Shown here: positions 38,327 to 50,000 of the stretch, piece after piece
How positions within the stretch are numbered: the first letter of the stretch is position 1
How the letters are laid out: each line of letters opens with the position of its first letter
NCBI RefSeq assembly: GCF_012273895.1
Contig: NC_052115.1
Coordinates: 124,001-188,000, forward strand
DNA: 64,000 bases
Direction: 5' to 3'
DNA from: Zerene cesonia
Lineage: Eukaryota; Arthropoda; Insecta; Lepidoptera; Pieridae
Notes under the pieces: model-generated
Seen by the model: only the letters and a program-made list of their open reading frames with translations
The model's database searches: none
What the model was told of the DNA's origin: nothing
Made by a program: the position numbers and the translations under genes

Positions 38327-41300
38327 CTATAAGGGGTCGTCCCGCGAGGTGGAGGGCTGCGGCACGGCGCGGTAGGCGGCGGCGGCGGCGGCGGAGGGCG
38401 CCGCGCGGGGGGCGCGGGGGGCGCGGGGCCGCCCGCCGCGCCGCACGCACCCGCCGCGCGCCGCCACCAGCGCCAGCGCCAGCCCCAGCGCCGACCCGCA
38501 CACGCCGACACCCTGCAATGTATCATCATCACATTTTTAAATGCTGCCAATAGATAACATAATACTATTTCTGTTCAACAACCTCTCAAAGTTATACTCA
38601 AAATTTGTTATTTACGTGTATTTACAATTAGTGTCGGGAAATACGATAATGTCCCATTCTACCGTGATATTGAATAACGAAACATTAGTAGCAACCCACA
38701 CGTACCGCAGTGGCGTAGAGCAGCGCGGCGGAGGGCGGCGCGCGCTGCGGCCCGTCGGCGAGCGGCTTGGGCGCCGCCAGCAGCACGGCCGCGCCGCTCA
38801 GCAGCCACGCCGCGCTCCACACGCCCAGCCAACCGCTCTGTAACGTGTGCACACACACTTGTGAAAGCTCTGTTTTTATACTCAGGCGCCAATTTACTTG
38901 ATCACAAGGACTGCACCCCTATCTATGGCTACTTGATAACAGAAAGGGATTCCTATTAATGTTAAGTTTAAAGGAAAAAAAATAATATTGAAAAAAGACA
39001 AAAAAAAAGTATTATTCTGATGTCTTTTTTTGATGATGATTATCTGAATGTCAACTTTTTCAACATCATATTCTTTTGTCAAAAAATAACATTAATCCTT
39101 TTCAATTTTACATTATATCTTTTTTTTTGTTCTAATTTAACTTAACAAAAGTGAGTTCAAAAATCTTTAAATTATTTTGCAACATTTTATTTAAAGAAGC
39201 CGAGGAAAAAAATCGCGAATATATCGTTAAATACGTTGACATGCATAGGTATTTATAGAGGTTCTTAATGAGGTTTTGTACAGAATTTTAGATAAACGCA
39301 TCAAAAGTCGCAAAAAACGTCATACTGCCTCTTCGAAAAACCAACAAATTGTGTACTTGTAGTCCCAGTTGGAAAGCCAGTCACAAATACAAGCACACAC
39401 ACCCATTTGGTAAAGTCCATGGGGAAGAGTGCGACCAGCCGACTGATGTGCAGTGTGAGCAGCAGGCCGTGCGCCATCAGCGAGGTGAGCGCGCCGAACA
39501 GCAGCGGGCGTGTGGCCGCCGCGCCGCGCAGCCCCACCGCCGCCCACGTGCACGCGCACGCGCACAGCGTGCACAGCTGGAACCATATTATGTGCTTATT
39601 GGCACTCGATATACTACAAATTTTATGATTCAAATTTTATATTAGCTTAAGAAAATTCATGAAACGGATCATTCCATCATCATCCATTACATGTATGAAA
39701 AGAAATCTTTCCGAGTCTATGAGAGCTCACTCTATGTGTCATACTTTGCCAGGCAACACATCCACTTATAGCGAATATTGCTGATTGCAGATAAAAAAAA
39801 AATGTTTTTAAACTAATCTGATTTGCAGGCATAAATACTGGCTATTACATCATTACATGTATTAAATAGAAAACTTTCTATATGAGAATAAAAAATATCT
39901 TGAATTCAGCATTCAAAAAATCTAAGAAATGGCTGTTTTTTTTAACATCAATTAATGAAACAATAGTGAGGAAGGCACGAATTCTCAACAAATTAAACCT
40001 TTTGATTAAGATATTGATGCTAATTTGTTGAACTGATTTTGATGAAATTACACTGTTCTATATAGTGCATGTAATGTCACTACCAAAATCAGTTATAATT
40101 CTATAATGGGGTACATTTTGTACATAACCTTTTAGCATAAAAATGAACATTGATAATTTAAAATTATATACAGAAACAAAACAAAATAATTAGTAGATGC
40201 TTGCATTTAAAGAGAAAAATTCTAGTGAGTTTTAATTGCGTGCAGTTTTTTTTAGTATAATGAATCTCTATAGAATTTTTTCTAATTAGAGCTAATGAGA
40301 GTATAGGGATATTCTATTCAATATGCTAGAAATGAATACCAGCATTTCTGTGTTTACTTTTAGTACTATGAGATATTTTATATTTCTTGCATAGTACCCA
40401 AGTCACAATGACAGTCAGCCAGATTTCATCCTTTATCACTCGTTTTTAGTAGATAGCATAATAAATATCAGGGTTTTGATAATGTATGATTTTCATTACA
40501 AATATCAACAGATATTTAGTGGTGGCTCAGTTGTGAGGACCTTAGACTTAAAATCAACAAGTCTGGGTTTGAGATCAGGTGAGCATGCAAGAAATAAATT
40601 GATTTTTCAATTTATCTGCACATATGAAACAGCACCACTGCTCAAACAGAGGAAAAACATTGTGACTTCTGGCCTGAACCCTCATAGAAGGCCTGTATCC
40701 CAGCAGTAGGAACAAATATGGGCTGATAATGATAATTAGTATTTTGTTGTGTTTGATTTTAAGCGAGTAGGTACTATACATTAAGAAATTAAAGACTTTA
40801 GACTTTTTAATAGATTTTAAGCACAATTAATTAAATATATTATTTAACCTGATATTTCAAACTCTTTACAGCAAGTGTGGTCATGGGGATAATGAACTCA
40901 GTACATCGCATAATAAAAACAATGAAATCCTCTTATTAGGTTTTAGAATAATTACTGCAGTGCTTATGAAATACATTAGATATATTTTAGATACAACATA
41001 TTCAATTCATATATGTACTCAACCATTGATATAATACTTCCTCGGACCCTAATATATACCATGACTTGATAATGACAAACTTTGTAATAGAAATTCCTTA
41101 TTCTACTTTAGCTACCATTAAATGAATATGTAAAGCATTTTTATGAGAATCTGCATCTATTCTAATGCTGGTATTTTTAAATATTAATGGAAATTGACAT
41201 TCAGTATCTATATGTGCAGGTATGACAAAAAATATTTGAAAACGTAAGTATACTTACAACTAGCAGAAAAGTAAGAGATCCGAAAGGCGTTAAGAGGTAG

Positions 41301-41578
41301 GAGAGACGGCAGTAGAGAGGGGCGAGGGCCTGCGGCCGGGGCGGAGGCACGCGCGAGTAGTGCGCGTGTGAATCCCACGAGTGGTCCGTGAGGTCGGTGG
41401 CGGCGGGCGAGCGGCCGCCCGCGCCCGCGCACCCGCTGCCCGCGATCTCGAAGTCTTGCACGTCCTCCCCTCTGCAGCTCGTCGGCTCCAGCTCCCTGAT
41501 TTCCTCCAGCAGCAGCTCCACTTCGTCTGTCGAATACAACTCGCTCGCGGACACGTAGCGCGTCGGCGCCGCTTGCAT
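38327..41578 (-). CDS. Four-span MARVEL-like membrane protein B (4 exons)
   Basis: Exons 41578-41258, 39576-39403, 38837-38706 and 38512-38327 join in phase 0 at GT-AG sites into about 270 residues. A cytosolic N-terminal region of some 90 residues is acidic near its start (YSTDEVELLLEEIRELEP). Four hydrophobic helices follow at about 97-119, 131-157, 167-187 and 203-227. The tail is rich in Arg, Pro and Ala with a six-Ala run, and ends SRDDPL. The donor of exon 2 is the least certain: TGG|GTGTGT is used here, and a weaker in-frame alternative lies 12 bases on. The exons are strikingly GC-rich while the introns are AT-rich. Exon borders fall at the same places relative to the helices as in gene A, so the two are probably paralogues. 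MARVEL/CMTM-like is my best guess from topology; no diagnostic motif proves it. Confidence 0.7.
40513..40735 (+). repeat. tRNA-derived SINE in an intron
   Basis: GTGGTGGCTCAGTTGTGAGG head and GGTTTGAGATCAGG B-box-like segment match the 7.5 kb SINE. The tail GGCCTGTATCCCAGCAGTAG and ATGGGCTGATAATGAT also occurs near 30.6 kb. It lies in intron 1 of membrane protein gene B. Confidence 0.75.
40783..40920. repeat. Diverged copy of the 13.2-kb MITE-like element
   Basis: AGAAATTAAAGACTTTAGAC followed by 'tttcaaactctttacagcaagtgtggtcatgggga' corresponds to the element at 13196-13361. The right terminal repeat is not clear. Confidence 0.55.
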
Positions 41579-42254
41579 ATCACCCGCCCACGCAGCTACC
41601 GCCGAGCGCCGCCGCCCCGGCCCCTCCTGTTATCACGCTCGCCGTTAAGCACTCGCTACACTCTCATTAAACTGATGGCCGAGCTCCTGTACATTTTAGG
41701 AGCGACACTGATCTTTCGTTCCTCTCTATATAAACACATCATATATTTAATCAAAGATAAACGATAAATTAATAATTTGTAAACAGAATTAAATGACGCA
41801 CTGCTAGCACGCCATGTTTGTTATCATATTTTTTTTATTCATACAAATCATAGACATTTATAAACGAGACAGTTATAAACCAAGGTTTACACCCTATAAA
41901 ATTAATGTTAAGGATACAGATAAATGTGTCAACATTCAACGCGAAAATCGAAAGGAAAATTGGTTATAATAAAATCCATAGCTACATAATTATTGAGGAT
42001 TTCAGTGATTATTTATTTTAGTTTACTTTTAGAGTTTTTAGTTCAAATATAAAATGTTTGTTTAAAACATCCATTCATGCCACGACTTTGACAATCATTC
42101 CATTACTTATAATAATATCAAATAACAAGGATATAAAAACAGTTTAAGACTAATTGAGATGACCAATTAAATGAAATTTCACACAATGTGTATTAAAAAT
42201 GTATATATATCTTATTAAAATTTTCAGGCGTAGACCGCATTGCTGTTTTTTCCA

Positions 42255-42420
42255 GTAAATAGTAATGGTTAACCCTCACTTGATTCGAGGTGTATTTCCA
42301 ACTAAATGGAAAACTGCTTACATCGAACCGATCTACAAACAAGGCGATTTTGGAGAACTATAGGCCGATTTTTATTCTTTCCTCTTTTGGCAGACTTTTT
42401 AAATCGATGATCCAAAATGA
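42255..42420 (+). pseudogene. Non-LTR reverse-transcriptase relic
   Basis: One frame reads GVFPTKWKTAYIEPIYKQGD and stops. The reading then continues in another frame as NYRPIFILSSFGRLFKSMI. Together these correspond to the conserved 'P..WK.A.I.PI.K.GD ... NYRPIS.LS...K..E.MI' segment of jockey/RTE-type reverse transcriptases. A frameshift and lack of the catalytic core show it is a dead fragment. Confidence 0.75.
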
Positions 42421-43719
42421 AACATGCTTTCACTGGAAGTCCCAATTAGCTCTTCCTTACTTAAGTATTTTAAGTAGATATATGAAAATTCATTTAAATA
42501 AACCGTTTATAACTAACTACGTATTAATAGTTGTGTGGAATGTACGAAATTGTGTGTATGTGTGTAGTAGTTTCCATACAGTATTAATTAGATTTACCAC
42601 CTAAAAAGTCTATAAATTTCATGAACACACAAAGTACCACACTTTAAATACTTATAAATCTCCCCACCCCCTGCACCTCTAAACCACACTTAGTTGTGAT
42701 ACAGTAATCTACGCCACTGCCAGAGGAAGTGTACAATTAAGATCGACGGCGTCACAATTGCAAATTTACACAGATCGAGTAAAATTGCAATCTCGTTAAA
42801 CTGCACAACAACAATGCAATTTAATTAATCCTCTTTCAACTTCCTGTCATTCATTAATCTATTTTTTCCCAAAAGTTTCATCTATGTTATTCAATTAGAG
42901 GTTAGGGTAAGAAAAAATAAATAAAATGTTTATTTTTCATATTTTATTATTTAAAGTATGGATATAGCAAATAGCTATTGTGTAACAACATTGTAAGCTC
43001 ATATCACAGAGTCTTAACTTACATAATATGTACCCTGTAGTACTAAGTTTATCAAACAATATCACTTGACGAACATTTTATGTATTGCAAGCGTCGACAT
43101 AAGTCAAAATAACGGTAGAGCTACGATTTAGGATTAGGAGGAACTTAAAACTTTATGAAAGTTCGGTGGGCGAGACATATTATAAATGAATTGTTTAAGA
43201 GTCAATGTCTAGTTACGAAATAAATCGATAAAAAAGTCAATCTTAATACATACAATAGGTAACAAAAATAGATGAATATAACGAATTAGTCGAATATTTA
43301 AGTAATGTAATACTTGCATTAGCATAAACTATAATAAATGTACTATCATAAATATAACTACTAAAAGGAAAACTGCAAAAACATAAATGACTGTTTATAA
43401 ACGTAACACTTAATGCTAGATTACAAAATATAAATCACAAAAATCGTTAACTGCCGGTCTCTTTCATTTATTGTGTATTAGTTAATAACTATACAAGTGT
43501 TAAGTGTATCGCTTGTGTTCGAGTTAGATTTTCATGTAATGTTCTTAAAAAATAATCAGATTATCTTGTTCCGTTAGCGCTGTTCATTGTCATCTAAATC
43601 AACATACTCATTTTAGTCGTTGCACAGTCAGTCACGTAAGATACTAGTTAAAAAGTTAACATACGCAAGACGGCCGAAAACATCACGTATCAGGTATATA
43701 TTATATTTATATTTTACTA

Positions 43720-43950
43720 GCTTTCCGCCCGCGGCTTCGCCCGCATGAAATTCGGTTATATCGCTTTCATCTCCCTATTTCAACTCCTTCTACCCTTTTT
43801 TTCGCGATAAAAATCATCCTGTGTCCTTTCCCGAGTTCAGTTCTACCTCCATACTAAATTACATCAAAATTGGTTCAGTGGTTTAGGCGTGAAAGCGTAA
43901 CAGACAGACAGACAGACAGAGTTACTTTCGCATTTATAATATTAGTAGGG
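43720..43950 (+). repeat. Dispersed repeat fragment with (CAGA)n
   Basis: Starts ACTAGCTTTCCGCCCGCGG, includes 'tggttcagtggtttaggcgtgaaagcgtaa', a short run of CAGA units near 43904-43920, and ends 'tcgcatttataatattagtaggga'. This is a well-preserved copy of the family-A type. Confidence 0.75.
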
Positions 43951-43980
43951 ATTGTCAAAGTTCTTGTACAATAAAGAATT

Positions 43981-43986
43981 TTTATT
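43981..43986 (-). terminator. Possible poly(A) signal of the tejas-like gene
   Basis: AATAAA on the minus strand about 90 bases after the stop at 44077, embedded in an (ATT)n run, which makes it only suggestive. Confidence 0.4.
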
Positions 43987-44076
43987 ATTATTATTATTAT
44001 TATATGTATTTAAAAATTAAAGAAATAGTTTTTAGGGTGCAAAGAAACTACCAGCGCACTAAATACACCGAATGGG

Positions 44077-47000
44077 TCATTTCTTTTCAAAGCCGGGCGG
44101 GGGGCGCATGCCGGGGGCGGCGGGCGAGCCCGCGGCGCGGTACTCCGGCGCGTTGGGGTCCAGCGTGGAGCTGCGCGGGCGCGCGCCGCTGGCCGTCGTG
44201 CTCGTGCAGCCGCCCGCCATCGCGCGCGCTATCGCGTCCAGCATGTAGCGCTGCGCCGCCGCCGGGTCCACGCGGCTCAGCGTCGCGAAGATCTCGCACT
44301 CCGACGCGGGGATGCTCACCGCGCCGCTCGCGCCNNNNNNNNNNNNNNNNNNNNNNNNNNNNNNNNNNNNNNNNNNNNNNNNNNNNNNNNNNNNNNNNNN
44401 NNNNNNNNNNNNNNNNNNNNNNNNNNNNNNNNNNNNNNNNNNNNNNNNNNNNNNNNNNNNNNNNNNNNNNNNNNNNNNNNNNNNNNNNNNNNNNNNNNNN
44501 NNNNNNNNNNNNNNNNNNNNNNNNNNNNNNNNNNNNNNNNNNNNNNNNNNNNNNNNNNNNNNNNNNNNNNNNNNNNNNNNNNNNNNNNNNNNNNNNNNNN
44601 NNNNNNNNNNNNNNNNNNNNNNNNNNNNNNNNNNNNNNNNNNNNNNNNNNNNNNNNNNNNNNNNNNNNNNNNNNNNNNNNNNNNNNNNNNNNNNNNNNNN
44701 NNNNNNNNNNNNNNNNNNNNNNNNNNNNNNNNNNNNNNNNNNNNNNNNNNNNNNNNNNNNNNNNNNNNNNNNNNNNNNNNNNNNNNNNNNNNNNNNNNNN
44801 NNNNNNNNNNNNNNNNNNNNNNNNNNNNNNNNNNNNNNNNNNNNNNNNNNNNNNNNNNNNNNNNNNNNNNNNNNNNNNNNNNNNNNNNNNNNNNNNNNNN
44901 NNNNNNNNNNNNNNNNNNNNNNNNNNNNNNNNNNNNNNNNNNNNNNNNNNNNNNNNNNNNNNNNNNNNNNNNNNNNNNNNNNNNNNNNNNNNNNNNNNNN
45001 NNNNNNNNNNNNNNNNNNNNNNNNNNNNNNNNNNNNNNNNNNNNNNNNNNNNNNNNNNNNNNNNNNNNNNNNNNNNNNNNNNNNNNNNNNNNNNNNNNNN
45101 NNNNNNNNNNNNNNNNNNNNNNNNNNNNNNNNNNNNNNNNNNNNNNNNNNNNNNNNNNNNNNNNNNNNNNNNNNNNNNNNNNNNNNNNNNNNNNNNNNNN
45201 NNNNNNNNNNNNNNNNNNNNNNNNNNNNNNNNNNNNNNNNNNNNNNNNNNNNNNNNNNNNNNNNNNNNNNNNNNNNNNNNNNNNNNNNNNNNNNNNNNNN
45301 NNNNNNNNNNNNNNNNNNNNNNNNNNNNNNNNNNACTCCTCCACGAAGTCGAGCATGACGCCGTCGCGAATGTAGGCGTGGATCTCAGCGTAGTTGGGCG
45401 TGAGGCCGTCCTCCAGCGCGGAGAACTTCGGGTACAGGTAACTCTCCGACTTCTGAAAACCGATCCAAGTTATCGATTATATTATATACTTTCTAAAAAA
45501 TCTCAATTTAGAACATGATATTCATGGTAAGGATCGTTCAGAGGTCGGAGGTTATATACCCGAGTTATAAGTCGCTACATAATCATTATTACTATTACAT
45601 CGCAATAAAGTTGTTTATATAAACTCGTCAACAGAAAATAAATAAGTTATAATTAAATTAAATTGACATTCGTTCTATTTCATGGAATGTGTCACAAATA
45701 TAGTGTCTTTCTACAAACAATATATCTCTCAAATTCATAAGAATAGGCTACTCAAAAGTTGTATATAACCTCAAGCAGTAAAAAAACAGTATTTATTGTT
45801 AAGTCTAATGCATTTTCATCGATTATGCTTTGACCATTAATAATTAATTTATTATGAGCACAGAGCACAGAGATTATATATTAGACTAGCTGCACCCGGC
45901 AATTCTGTTCTGCCTTACTCTTATCCTTTAGGGGTATGAAAAATAGATGTTGGCCGATTCTCAGACCTACCCAATATGCTTACCAAATTTCAGAGGAATC
46001 GGTCAAGCCGTTTCGGAGGAGTATGGCAACGAAAACTGTGACACGAGAATTTTATATATATAGACTAGCTGCACCCGGCAAACGCTGTTCTGCCTTACTC
46101 TTATCATTTAGGGGTATGAAAAATAGATGTTGGCCGATTCTCATAGATACCAGATAAGCACAAAAAAATTCATCAAAATCGGCCAAGCCGTTTCGGAGGA
46201 GTATGGCAACGAAAACTGTGACACGAGAATTTTATATATTAGAAGATATTGCTTATTGTATAACATTGCTTATAATGTCTTTTGTGATTATATATCAAGG
46301 AGATTTATTGTCTCACCCACCAATACACGTAATTTAAATAAACCTGTTATTGGAAAACAATAAATAATGACTAATCTTCAGAAATATTAAGTACTTTACA
46401 GCTCAAGAATAGTGGTTCACTGATATGTTGAACACTACATTTTAAAGATAAATGGCGTCACGTATTACCAGTCTTAATAAGAAAAACTAGTAATTGTTTT
46501 GATCACAATCAAAAACATAGTTACACAATAATTAAAAACATTGACGCTTGGAAATATAATAATGTGCTTTTCGATCGCGTTAAAAACACAAATTTTTTCG
46601 TTTGGTTCAGTTAAGCGAGTCAAATTTGGAACAATATCGTTCCAATTAAGGTTACTATTTCACTTGGACAGTTGAAGGTTCCACAAGGTTCCATTCTGAG
46701 TCCTAATTTATTTTTATTTTACATTATTGGTAAAAATGATCAATTACATTTTTAGCATTCGTCATAGTATTTTAAATGTATATAAGCATAAATAAATTGA
46801 GTCATAGAAATATTACACAGAACATGAGGTTAATTTACGGAATTTATTCGATATTTATTAGCCAACTCGATACGCTTTTGCAACGCTTTACTTCTCACGC
46901 CACTCTCAACTTCATTTATATTTGTCAATTTCGTTTTCTCTAATCTATCATAGACCGCTTTGATTCGAGACAGGCGAGCGCTTTTGAGGCTGCCAGGGCC

Positions 47001-50000
47001 TTTGTCATCACATTCCCAAGTNNNNNNNNNNGAGGAAGCGTCGTCCGAACTGCGGGGGGCGTGAGGGTCGGCGGGGTCGGGGAGGTCAGCGGAGTCAGTG
47101 TGACTTACGGAGGTGGGCGCCGTGCGGAGGACGGCGTGGCCCGCTTTGATCAGCTCCGACTGTATACAGACGTCCTCATCGGTAGAGGTGTCTATCAGCA
47201 GCACTTCGAGGATTCTGTCCTCCTGGAAATCGGTAACATCATTACATAAAATTAAATAATAACTTTTATATGTTTGTATTATATTTATTACTAGCTTTCG
47301 TCCGTGGCTTCGAACTCGATAAATTCGGAGCAGTTTAATAGATGTTATTATATATATAAACCTTCTTGAATCACTCTAATAAAAAAACCTCATAAAAAGT
47401 AGTTTTAAAGATTTAAGCAACTCGAGGACAGACAGAGAAAGCGGCCGTTTTATACAATGTAGCGATATTTACACGAGGCATAATTACCACAAGGTACAAA
47501 AGTGAGAGGGGAGGAGAGCGGGTGTACCTGGTGGTGGCGCAGGAGGTGCGCGACGAGGCGGCGCTCGCGCACGGCGGCGAGGAAGGCGGCGGCGGCGGGG
47601 CGCGGCCAGGCGCGCGCGGCGGCGGGCGCGGCGCCGGCNNNNNNNNNNNNNNNNNNNNNNNNNNNNNNNNNNNNNNNNNNNNNNNNNNNNNNNNNNNNNN
47701 NNNNNNNNNNNNNNNNNNNNNNNNNNNNNNNNNNNNNNNNNNNNNNNNNNNNNNNNNNNNNNNNNNNNNNNNNNNNNNNNNNNNNNNNNNNNNNNNNNNN
47801 NNNNNNNNNNNNNNNNNNNNNNNNNNNNNNNNNNNNNNNNNNNNNNNNNNNNNNNNNNNNNNNNNNNNNNNNNNNNNNNNNNNNNNNNNNNNNNNNNNNN
47901 NNNNNNNNNNNNNNNNNNNNNNNNNNNNNNNNNNNNNNNNNNNNNNNNNNNNNNNNNNNNNNNNNNNNNNNNNNNNNNNNNNNNNNNNNNNNNNNNNNNN
48001 NNNNNNNNNNNNNNNNNNNNNNNNNNNNNNNNNNNNNNNNNNNNNNNNNNNNNNNNNNNNNNNNNNNNNNNNNNNNNNNNNNNNNNNNNNNNNNNNNNNN
48101 NNNNNNNNNNNNNNNNNNNNNNNNNNNNNNNNNNNNNNNNNNNNNNNNNNNNNNNNNNNNNNNNNNNNNNNNNNNNNNNNNNNNNNNNNNNNNNNNNNNN
48201 NNNNNNNNNNNNNNNNNNNNNNNNNNNNNNNNNNNNNNNNNNNNNNNNNNNNNNNNNNNNNNNNNNNNNNNNNNNNNNNNNNNNNNNNNNNNNNNNNNNN
48301 NNNNNNNNNNNNNNNNNNNNNNNNNNNNNNNNNNNNNNNNNNNNNNNNNNNNNNNNNNNNNNNNNNNNNNNNNNNNNNNNNNNNNNNNNNNNNNNNNNNN
48401 NNNNNNNNNNNNNNNNNNNNNNNNNNNNNNNNNNNNNNNNNNNNNNNNNNNNNNNNNNNNNNNNNNNNNNNNNNNNNNNNNNNNNNNNNNNNNNNNNNNN
48501 NNNNNNNNNNNNNNNNNNNNNNNNNNNNNNNNNNNNNNNNNNNNNNNNNNNNNNNNNNNNNNNNNNNNNNNNNNNNNNNNNNNNNNNNNNNNNNNNNNNN
48601 NNNNNNNNNNNNNNNNNNNNNNNNNNNNNNNNNNNNNNATACCGAATAGCTTAAAAGTGGCCGAATAGGCCGAATACCGAATAGCTGCCGAATATTCGTG
48701 GCATCTCTACTTTACAGCTCAAAAATAGTGGTTCACTGATATGTGGAACACTACATTTTAAAGATAAATGGCGTCACGTATTACCAGTCTTAATAAGAAA
48801 AAACTAGTAATTGTTTTGATCACAATCAAAAACATAGTTACACAATAATTAAAAACATTGACGCTTGGAAATATAATAATGTGCTTTTCGATCGCGTTAA
48901 AAACACAAATTTTTTCGTTTGGTTTAGTTAAGCGAGTCAAATTTGGAACAATATCGTTCCAATTAAGGTTACTATTTCACTTGGACAGTTGAAGATTCCA
49001 CAAGGTTCCATTCTGAGTCCTAATTTATTTTTATTTTACATGATTGGTAAAAATGATCAATTACATTTTTAGCATTCGTCATAGTATTTTAAATGTATAT
49101 AAGCATAAATAAATTGAGTCATAGAAATATTACACAGAACATGAGGTTAATTTACGGAATTTATTCGATATTTATTAGCCAACTCGATACGCTTTTGCAA
49201 CGCTTTACTTTTCACAACAACTTCATTTATCTTTGTCAATTTCGTTTTCTCTAATCTATCATAGACCGCCTTGATTCGCGACAGGCGAGCGCTTTTGAGG
49301 CTGCCAGGGCCTTTGTCATCACATTCCCAAGTCGGTATGCGTCGAGGGCCGGTCACTTCCGACGCGGACGCCGATATGTCGGAGGAAGCGTCGTCCGAAC
49401 TGCGGGGGGCGTGAGGGTCGGCGGGGTCGGGGAGGTCAGCGGAGTCAGTGTGACTTACGGAGGTGGGCGCCGTGCGGAGGACGGCGTGGCCCGCTTTGAT
49501 CAGCTCCGACTGTATACAGACGTCCTCATCGGTAGAGGTGTCTATCAGCAGCACTTCGAGGATTCTGTCCTCCTGGAAATCGGTAACGTCATTACATAAA
49601 CTTAAAAAATAACTTTTATATGTTTGTATTATATTTATTACTAGCTTTCGTCCGTGGCTTCGAACTCGATAAATTCGGAGCAGTTTAATAGATGTTATTA
49701 TATATATAAACCTTCTTGAATCACTCTAATAAAAAAACCTCATAAAAAGTAGTTTTAAAGATTTAAGCAACTTGAGGACAGACAGAGAAAGCGGCCGTTT
49801 TATACAATGTAGCGATATTTACACAAGGTACCAAAGTGAGAGGGGAGGAGAGAGGGTTTACCTGGTGGTGGCGCAGGAGGTGCGCGACGAGGCGGCGCTC
49901 CCGCACGGCGGCGAGGAAGGCGGCGGCGGCGGGGCGCGGCCACACGCGCGCGGCGGCGGGCGCGGCGCCGGCCAGGCGCGCGCGCACCGCCTGCGCCGGC

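Larger units (their letters stand above)
41640..44076. other. Intergenic region with repeats
   Basis: Apart from the reverse-transcriptase relic and a family-A repeat (listed separately), this is AT-rich sequence without exon candidates. It should contain the promoter of membrane protein gene B near 41.6-41.8 kb. Confidence 0.5.

Noticed and set aside
38283..38550. Overlapping Arg/Ala/Pro-rich frames at 38.3-38.55 kb
   Set aside because: Only the frame joined by phase-0 splice sites to the upstream helices is kept; the others are shadows caused by extreme GC content.
43904..43921. CRISPR-like direct repeats
   Set aside because: Only a CAGA microsatellite inside a dispersed repeat; no spaced repeats anywhere in the window.
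46830..49572. Two separate genes for the repeated Tudor exons
   Set aside because: Neither block has its own start or LOTUS exons, and introns match as closely as exons; both are better seen as copies of one gene's end.
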